DNA from: Blumeriella jaapii
Lineage: Eukaryota > Ascomycota > Leotiomycetes > Helotiales > Drepanopezizaceae
NCBI GenBank assembly: GCA_009599575.1
Contig: VWND01000095.1
Coordinates: 1,364,001 to 1,428,000, forward strand
DNA: 64,000 nucleotides
Reading direction: 5' to 3'
The notes beneath the pieces were generated by a model, which did not search any database, was not told the origin of the DNA, and worked only from the letters and a program-made list of their open reading frames with translations. How positions within the stretch are numbered: position 1 is the stretch's first letter; each line of letters opens with the position of its first letter. Positions 57,271 through 64,000 of the stretch are shown here, piece by piece. Both the position numbers and the translations under genes were made by a program.

Positions 57271-58250
57271 TTTGAAAAATAAATTAAAGTTATTTGCTTT
57301 AAATAACGTTCCGGAATTATATTTAATATTACTTTGTATTATAACTGCTAATAATACATATATCAAAACCTATTTTTTAAACGATTTCGAAGCTACCGAT
57401 AATTTTATTAATTATGCTTTCGTACAACACTACGAATTAACCTTTGTTTTACTTACCAACCCACGTAAACTTACCGTGATTAACAAACGTTTTTTCACCT
57501 ACGGCGACGTTATTTATTAAATCTTTTTTTAAATTAATATCGCCCGCCATACCGAACGAGTTACAGCTTTTATCACGACATTTAGAAAATACGATTTTAT
57601 TCTAAGCAAAACTTTGGTTTAAAACATACAACCCCCATATTAATTAAACTACGAATACCCTTTGCTTCAATTCAGATTTTTTGCCGTTCGAACTATCTAT
57701 CTCAGAACTTTCATTAATTAGCTGTTTCAGGCCTAGTTTAAAAACGCTACTTTTACAAAACCGTCGTTCTACCAGCTACACCTCGTCGTACAAAAACAGC
57801 TGTGTTTACCATTTTGGCCTCTCAACCAAAAGTCGAAGTATTTTTAGCTTTTTTGTACGAAATTAATTAACAATTATACAAACTAAACGCCTCAACCGAC
57901 GATTCTTCTTTTACCATTATATTATTTGAAATCGATTAATTGCAAAAAAAATAAGTTTTCTTAAATTGTACGACAATAATTTTCAGCCGAACTTTACTTC
58001 GCTAAAGCTTTACTAAAAGATATTCGTTTGGCTCTTCAAATCAAACCGCTAATCGACCCTCGAATAAAACTCTTTTTTTACTATTATTATCATTTAGCCG
58101 CTTTTGACCCTATCGAAGCTAATAAACTTACATTTTATAAAAAAAGCGTTGATTATACGATAAAACTTCGATTTGGAATAGTATTTTTATACGGCCTTTT
58201 GTATAATATATTAATCGACGAATTTTAAGTTTTACGTAAATTTCTTAAAA
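57271..58250 (+). pseudogene. E protease region
   Basis: Open pieces 57272-57520 (LALNNVPELY type, HYELTFVLLTNPRKLTVIN), 57681-57866 and 58028-58228 (LIDPRIKLFFYYYYHLAAF, DPIEANKL). The position between gag and reverse transcriptase and the fall-off of frames fit the protease and its linker. The catalytic D-S/T-G triad could not be located with confidence. Confidence 0.6.
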
Positions 58251-59640
58251 AAAACTTCGAAAAAGGCTGGATCCAAGCGAGCTTTTTCCTCGCAGCTTTT
58301 CCAGTTTTATTCGCGAAAAAACCAAAAAAAAAATTACGATTTTGCGTCGATTATAAAGCTTTTAACGTTATTACAATTAAAAACCGATACTTTTTATTAT
58401 TAATTTAAAAAACGCTTTTACGACTAAGCAAAGCCAAATATTATATTAAATTCGACGTTTTCGCCGCTTTTAATAAAATTCGAATAAAAAAAAACTATAA
58501 ATAGCTTACTGCATTTAATACGAGATATGGCCTGTTCGAATCTTTGGTTATGCTTTTCGAATTATGCAACGCCTCCGCCACGTTTTAATTTCGCATAAAC
58601 GATATTCTACGACTTTACTTAAATATTTTTTGCACAGCTTATATAAACAATATTCTAATTTATTTAAACGATTTTTAAAAACACAAAAAACACGTTAACT
58701 TTATTTTTCAAGCTTTTTTTAACGCGGACCTGCAATTAAATATAAAAAAATGCGAGTTCGAAATTCAAAAAAATCGTTTACCTTAGAATAATTATTTTTA
58801 CTACTAAAATCAAAATAAACTTTAAAAAGCTCGAAGCGATTACGGGCTGGAATCTTCTTTTTAACGTTAAAAACGTACAAGCGTTTTTAGGTTTTGCGAA
58901 TTTTTATCGACGATTTATTAAAATTTTTTTTAAAATCGTTATTTTTTTAATAAATTTAACGAAAAAAAAAATACTAAATAAAACTTTGACGACGATTGTA
59001 TAAAAGCTTTCGAATTTCTTAAATCAGCTTTTACGATTGTATTTACGTTGTTTCATTTTAATTTTAATAAAAAAATATTCGTTAAAACTGACGCTTTTAA
59101 CTACGTTTTTTTAGAAATTCTTTTTTAAAAAAACGATGCAGAAATACTTTATCCAATCGCTTTTATATCGAAAAGTTCGATTTTGTCGAATGCAACTACG
59201 AGATTTATAACAAAAAACTTTTCGTTATTATACGTTGCTTCGAAAATTAACGAGCCGAATTACAAAAAGCTGCCTATTTAATTCGAATATTCATAAATCA
59301 TCGAAACTTAAAATATTTCATAACGATTAAGCAATTTAATAAACGTTAAATACGTTAAAACGAGTTTTTAGCTGGTTTTGATTTTGTAATTATATTTAAA
59401 TCTGAAAAACAAAATAGCAAACCTAACTTTTTAATCCGACGCTTTCAAAACTTTTTTTAAAACTTTTTAAACGAAAAAATTCAGTTTCAAAACCAAGCCT
59501 TTTTTAAAAAACATTATTTAACCGAAGTTTTAACCGCTTTTTCGGCTTTACTAAAACAATCCGAAGCAAACGACGAAAAGCTTTTACGACTTCTGAATAA
59601 ATATTATTTTATTAACAAACTGTAAATCGTTATTAAAAAA
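58251..59640 (+). pseudogene. E reverse transcriptase and RNase H
   Basis: Reads GWIQASFFLAAFPVLFAKKP, LRFCVDYKAFNVITIKNRYF, AKYYIKFDVFAAFNKIRI, then NTRYGLFESLVMLFELCNA. The catalytic box at about 58637-58660 reads TAYINNILIYL; both Asp of YxDD are Asn. The connection has FLGFANFYRRFIK (about 58886-58925). RNase H has KTDAFNYVF in one frame (about 59085) with its first Asp kept. Multiple stops throughout. Confidence 0.9.
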
Positions 59641-60670
59641 AAAATGCTTAAATCAAAAAGTATTCCGAAATCTAAAATATTATAATTTTTTAAATGCGTT
59701 ATACGCAATAACAAATTGTATTTTCGAAACCGATTTTACGTCTTCGATACACCGAATTTAAACGTTTCTATTCGTATCTGACTTTTACAAATGGCTTATG
59801 ATTTAATAAAAACAAGCCATTTTAGCAAAAACAAGCTTTACGAAATTATTAATAAGAATTATTATTAGCCATTGATTTCCGAAAATTGCAAAAAATTTGT
59901 TCGTAATTGCAACGGCTGCTTTCGTAATACAAGCATTAATTAACGCTATTAAAAACTTTTTAAATTTTTGCTTATTTTTTTACGCCGTTGGAACCATATA
60001 TTAATCGATTTTATAAACCTTTTTCCAATAAAAAAGCATAAAAATCGAAACAATTTGATTATAATAATAATTTGTCGCTTTATTAAAAAACGATATTATA
60101 TAGCCTGTTATATAATTATAAAAGCAATAAACTTAATCAAATTGTTTTGCAAAAATATTTAGCGTTTATATGGTTTTTCCGATTTTATAATTTTAGACCG
60201 AAGTTTTCTGTTTGTTTCATAATTTTAAAAAACTATTAATTATCGTTTCGAAACCAATATTACGCTATCTATTAGCTTTCACTTCGAAACAAACGGCCAA
60301 ACCGAAAACGCGAACGCTTATTTATTATTTTATTTAAAATAATTCGTCGAATACGCCTAAAAAAATTGGAAAAACTGGCTTTTTCTAGCTGAATTCGCAG
60401 CGAATAACGCTGTAAACGCTTCTATCGGAATTTTCTTTTTTTACGCTAACAAAAGCTTTTATTTCCGAATAAGCTTTTTTTTATTTAAATTTATTTTAAA
60501 TTCCATTTCACGTATTTTGCGAATAGCAAATACGAAAAAAAACGATTTCGCCGACAAAATAAAAAAGTTAAAATTATTTTTACGTACAAATCTGATTTTA
60601 GCGTTGGCCGATTAGAAATATTACTTTAATTAATAACGCCAACCAATTCCTGTTTACAAAATAAAAAATA
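59641..60670 (+). pseudogene. E integrase core
   Basis: The zinc-binding end reads KKFVRNCNGC near 59890-59920. The core frame 59968-60162 has WNHILIDFINLFPIKKHK (first catalytic Asp) and FIKKRYYIACYI. ILDRSFLFVS follows near 60193 (second Asp), and FETNGQTENANAYL near 60286-60330 holds the Glu. All three catalytic residues survive although the frame is broken. Confidence 0.9.
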
Positions 60671-61420
60671 CCGTGTTTTTTAACAAACGCAATATAATTT
60701 TTATCAAATTAATTAAAAAACTAAACAACAAATTTTACGGTTTTTACAAAATCGCCGAAATTCTAAGCTTTTATAGCTACAAACTGAAATTACTTTTCGA
60801 GCAAAAACTATTATATTTTGTTTTTTATACTAATTTGTTCAAACCTGTTTACAACGACTTTTTTTCAAAGCAGAAAAACCCTTTCTTTCCATTTGTTTTT
60901 ATCGACGCAAACGAAAGCTTGCTATAAATTATAAACGCTATTTTTAATTTTAAACGAAATCCTAACTTTTTTTATTTAATATAATAGCGTGGCTATAACG
61001 CCGAAAATCAATTTTAAAAACCATTAAAAAACGTTATTAACGCATACAATTTTATAGCAGAATTCGCCACCCGTTTTTCTTAAAAACTTTATCCGACCAA
61101 AGCAAAACTGGCTAAAGCTAAAATTACCAACAGGAAACGTGCCAAATCGACGAATAACGAAAACGAGCTTTTACCATTAAAAAAAGCTTTTACAACCGTT
61201 ATCAAACATAAAAAAACTGCTATCAATTCCCTTTCTATTACAAAAAAACCAATTGTTCTGCTTCCGAAATTAAAAAAGCCTGCTTTTTCTACCATTTCTT
61301 CTACTATTTCAGCTAAACTTCGCATTCGTTTACAAAAACGCTTCGCGAACGAAGCTCGATTTATAAAAATAAATTCCGACGACGAAGAAATTAAATAAAA
61401 AAATAGAAAGAAAAACTATA
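60671..61420 (+). pseudogene. E integrase C-terminus, chromodomain and basic tail
   Basis: The open frame 60673-60927 is the GPY/F region: LIKKLNNKFYGFYKIAEILS, FVFYTNLFKPVYNDFFS and FPFVFIDANES. A chromodomain follows at about 60930-61070 (INAIFNFKRNPNFFYLI, RGYNAEN, KPLKNVINAYNFIAEF), with two Trp codons now stops. A Lys/Thr/Pro-rich tail runs to the acidic end NSDDEEIK near 61396. The minus-strand frame 61089-61325 is a shadow. A purine-rich stretch 61397-61416 precedes the LTR. Confidence 0.87.
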
Positions 61421-61592
61421 TGTGAAAGAATAAAACGTCAGTTCGTTGGTCACGTGGTCCGAAAATCACGTTGTTATCACGTGACATCGGAGCCCGCACA
61501 TATTGTATTTTAGATTTCGCAACACCTCTAATTTAGAACCTCGTAGTTAATGCAAATCATCTACGAACCTTCTGCTCGTTCGCCCCCTTACA
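61421..61592 (+). repeat. E 3' LTR (172 bp)
   Basis: TGTGAAAGAATAAAACGTCA to TTCGCCCCCTTACA; partner of 55578-55749. Differences by eye are transitions. Confidence 0.94.
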
Positions 61593-61989
61593 AATATCGG
61601 CCTGTAATTCAGCGTTAGCGAGCTTTTAGAATATTTTGCGAACGTATATAACGTGTTAAAAGGTCGGACGAATAAATAAGAATATTATTTAAATATATAA
61701 TATAAAAATCGTTTAAATAATCGAAGAAAACGTCGTTTATACTTAGGGGCGCCTGTGGGTGGGATTACAACCGATTTAACACCGAGTCAAATCCGAGTTA
61801 ACATTTGGCGTAAAATTAACTCCGAGTATAATCAGAGTTAACACGCGATTAAATGAAAATTAATTTTAGTATTATTAAAAATTAATAAGTAGAATAGGTT
61901 GTGTATTAATTTAAAGCTTCGAGAAAAATACAAATCTTATACGAATTTGTTGTAATTCTATTATTACTTTTTATCTACGCTTTTATTAA

Positions 61990-62830
61990 TACCACTTCGC
62001 TGCTAATACCATCTCGCTGCCACCACCTCGTCGCCACCACTATCACCACCACCATTATTACTACCACTATTACCACCATCTCGTCGCTATTATTATTATT
62101 ACCACCACCTCGCTGTCACCACTTCGCTGCCACCACCTCGTCGCCACCACCACCACCACCACCACCATCACTACCACCACCACCACCATCACCACCACTA
62201 TTATCATTATCTCGCTGCCACCACCCTCGCTGCCACCACCTCGTCGTCGCCACCACCACCACCATTATTACCATTATTATCACCACCACCACTACCACCA
62301 CCATTACTACCACTATTTCGCTGCCACCACCTCGCTGCCACCATCTCGCTGCCATCACCTCGCTGCCACCACTTCGCTGCCACCACCTCGTCGCTACTAC
62401 CACCACCACGACTATTATTACTACCACCATCACTATTATTATTACTATCACTTGGTCGCCACTACTATTACCACTATTACTATCACTACTACTACTACCA
62501 TTACTACTATCATCACTATCACCATTACCACTACTATTATTATTTTGCTGCCACCACCTCGCTGCCACCATCTCGTCGCCACTATCTCGTCGCCACTATC
62601 ACCACCACCACCACTATTATTACTACTACCACTACTACCACTATTATTATTACCATTATTACCACCACTACTATTATCATCACCACTATTACTATTACTA
62701 TTATCATTTTGCTACCATCATTTCGCTGCCACCACTTCGCTGCTACCACTTCGATGCCACCATTTCGTCGCTATCATCACCACTACCACCACTATTATTA
62801 CTACTATTATTTCGCTGCTATTATTATTAT
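61990..62830. repeat. I2 C-rich arm
   Basis: CACCACCTCGCTGC and CTCGTCGCCAC units among CAC/TAC/TAT triplet runs. Many CAC triplets here are TAC or TAT, which looks like partial CpA to TpA mutation. Long frames on both strands (62116-62571, 62452-62838) are repeat translations. Confidence 0.92.
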
Positions 62831-62867
62831 TTCGCTAATACTATTTTGCTAGAAAAAACAACGAAAA

Positions 62868-62915
62868 GCCGAACAGCCGAACAGCCGAATAGCCGAACAG
62901 CCGAATAAGCTGAAT
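62868..62915. repeat. 8-bp AGCCGAAC array in I2
   Basis: About six tandem copies of AGCCGAAC/AGCCGAAT between the two arms; the inverted counterpart of the TTCGGCTG array in I1. Confidence 0.9.
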
Positions 62916-62937
62916 AATTACAATAGTGGCAGGAAAG

Positions 62938-63380
62938 TGATGGTGATAATAGTAATGGTGGTGGTGGTGGTGATGGCGATAAGGTGGTGGCAGCGAGGTG
63001 GTGGCAGCGAGGTGGTGGCAGCGAGGTGGTGGCAGCGAGGTGGTGGCAGCGAGATGGTGGTAGTAATGGTGGTGATGGTGGTGGTGGTGGTAGTGATGGT
63101 GGTGGTGGTGGTGGGTGGTGGCGACGAGGTGGTCCGGGGTGGCGAGGTGGTGGCAGCGAGGTGGTGGTGGTAATAATGGTAGCGACGAGATGGTGGTAGT
63201 AGTGGTAATGGTGGTGGTGGTAGTGGTAGTGATGGTGGTGGGTGGTAGTGGTGGTGGCGACGAGGTGGTGGCAGCGAGGTGGTGGCAGCGAGGTGATGGC
63301 AGCGAAGTGGTGGCAGCGAGGTGGTGGCAGCGAGGTGGTGGCAGCGAGGTGGTGGCAGCGAGGTGGTGGCAGCGAAAATA
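62938..63380. repeat. I2 G-rich arm
   Basis: Uniform runs of the 14-bp unit GGTGGTGGCAGCGA at 62982-63055 and 63255-63375, with GGTAGTGGT runs between. Open frames here (62937-63387) are repeat translations. Confidence 0.93.
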
Positions 63381-63489
63381 TTATTAAATGTAGTATTAAA
63401 TAAACGTAGTTTAAAATAAGATTTTTAATTTAAATTAAAAAGGTTTGGTATATATTAAATATCGATTTGATTTAGTTGTATAGATTTGT

Positions 63490-63820
63490 TTCGGTGTTCA
63501 CACCGAGTATAATCGGTATTAATACCGATTATAATCGGTAATACCGATTATATTCGGTGTTAAATCGTTACATCGATGTAAGAGTAAACCGCGACATTTC
63601 GGTATTGACACCGATTAGCAACCGATTATACCCGGTTTTAAAACCGATTATACACCGATTATAACCGAATTAAAACCGGTTATAATCGGTATATAATCGA
63701 TTATAATCGGTGTATAATCGGTTTTGAAATCGATTATAATCGGTGTATACCCGGTTTTAAAACCGATTATAATCGGTGTATACCCGGTTTTGCAACCGGG
63801 TATAATCGGTTGTGATCCGA
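63490..63820. repeat. Palindrome array at the right end of I2
   Basis: Counterpart of 34376-34690: repeated CCGATTATAATCGG and ACACCGATTATAATCGG-type palindromes, with CCCGGTTTTGCAACCGGG hairpins next to the end. The minus-strand frame 63648-63878 is a translation of these repeats. Confidence 0.92.
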
Positions 63821-64000
63821 CCCTAGATAAGCCGTACGGTATAGCGTTGGTAGATTGCGGATTTATTAGTAAGGCCAAAAGGTAGCATTTTGCATTTATA
63901 AGCGCCGTAACGCGTACGAAACGTCGTTAGTTTTTTATTAGCGGGATCTATTCGAATTTTGTGAAAAGCTTAACGAATATCGAGCTTTGTAAAAATTCGT

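Larger units (their letters stand above)
55578..61592 (+). mobile_element. E: complete Ty3/gypsy chromovirus in D2, TSD AATAT
   Basis: 6015 bp with 172-bp LTRs at 55578-55749 and 61421-61592, flanked by AATAT at 55573-55577 and 61593-61597. D1 near 19630-19640 (CGAATATCGG) is the empty site. Order on plus: LTR, gag, zinc knuckle, protease, reverse transcriptase, RNase H, integrase, chromodomain, basic tail, LTR. All domains are legible through stops. Confidence 0.95.
61742..63839. mobile_element. I2: foldback-like DNA element in D2, TSD TA
   Basis: 2098 bp, the second copy of I in opposite orientation to I1: starts CTTAGGGGCGCCTGTGG and ends CCTAGATAAGCCGTACGG, flanked by TA at 61740-61741 and 63840-63841. 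D1 at about 19775-19790 (CGTTTATATAACGTTAG) is the empty site. It lacks the nested J element and so shows the basic architecture: end, C-rich arm, octamer spacer, G-rich arm, palindrome array, end. Confidence 0.92.
52847..64000 (-). mobile_element. D2: Ty3/gypsy chromovirus, 3' part, interrupted by E and I2
   Basis: Second family D element, minus strand, with its 3' LTR at 52847-53113. Segments are 52847-55577, 61593-61741 and 63840-64000. They match D1 16903 to about 19960. The element inserted into the C1 3' region after AGTTT; the partner TSD is outside the window. Confidence 0.93.

Noticed and set aside
62116..63387. Open frames up to 151 codons in I2
   Set aside because: Same cause: translations of triplet and 14-bp repeats without a domain or a credible start.

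Overview
This 64 kb window looks like an AT-rich, gene-free repeat island of a filamentous ascomycete (Pezizomycotina). That placement is inferred from the mutation pattern, not from any host gene. Nearly all of it consists of LTR retrotransposons of the Ty3/gypsy order, decayed by C-to-T and G-to-A transitions, mostly CpA to TpA on one strand or the other. CAA, CAG and TGG codons have become stops, and Asp, Cys and His active-site codons have become Asn, Tyr and Tyr. This is the signature of repeat-induced point mutation (RIP). I see no intact host gene, rRNA, tRNA or CRISPR array. No protein-coding gene in the window appears functional.

The layout is a nested stack, reconstructed from terminal repeats, target-site duplications (TSDs) and comparison with uninterrupted paralogous copies. 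Family B copy 1 (minus; fragment 4811-6035) holds A1 (plus; 1-4810, its 5' part lying left of the window) and B2 (plus, from 6036). B2 is interrupted at 12876 by C1 (plus). C1 is interrupted by D1 (minus, 16903-23509, TSD AAATC), by solo LTR G (23944-24113, TSD ATAAC), by C2 (plus, 24813-47185, TSD TTAC), by an inverted solo LTR of its own family (50418-50684, TSD CTAT) and by D2 (minus, 52847 to beyond the window). D1 holds solo LTR F (21375-21576, TSD CTTTC). C2 holds A2 in its 5' LTR (minus, 24856-31248, TSD GTTTT), the small LTR element H (31501-32674, TSD AATTC) and the foldback-like element I1 (34354-37839, TSD TA). I1 itself holds inverted-repeat element J (35405-36773, TSD TA). D2 holds E (plus, 55578-61592, TSD AATAT) and I2 (61742-63839, TSD TA).

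Families A, B, D and E carry recognisable gag, protease, reverse transcriptase, RNase H, integrase and chromodomain remnants, so they are chromovirus-type Ty3/gypsy elements. Family C is a different Ty3/gypsy lineage. It is about 11.3 kb once insertions are removed, has 267-bp LTRs and 4-bp TSDs, and carries a further 3.3 kb of degraded coding-like sequence after integrase that I cannot identify. H has no coding capacity. Its LTR ends, LTR minisatellite and polypurine tract resemble those of A, so A probably supplied its enzymes.

The most unusual features are these. (1) A 33-bp repeat with inverted ends (ATTCGCG...CGCGAAT) occurs nine times, at five independent sites in two retrotransposon families. 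In family C it always falls in the same codon phase and mostly in linkers between protein domains. (2) Element I is flanked by TA, has end arrays of the palindrome CCGATTATAATCGG, and has two opposed arms of 14-bp GC-rich tandem repeats that form a giant inverted repeat. (3) Families B and C have repeatedly inserted into their own copies.
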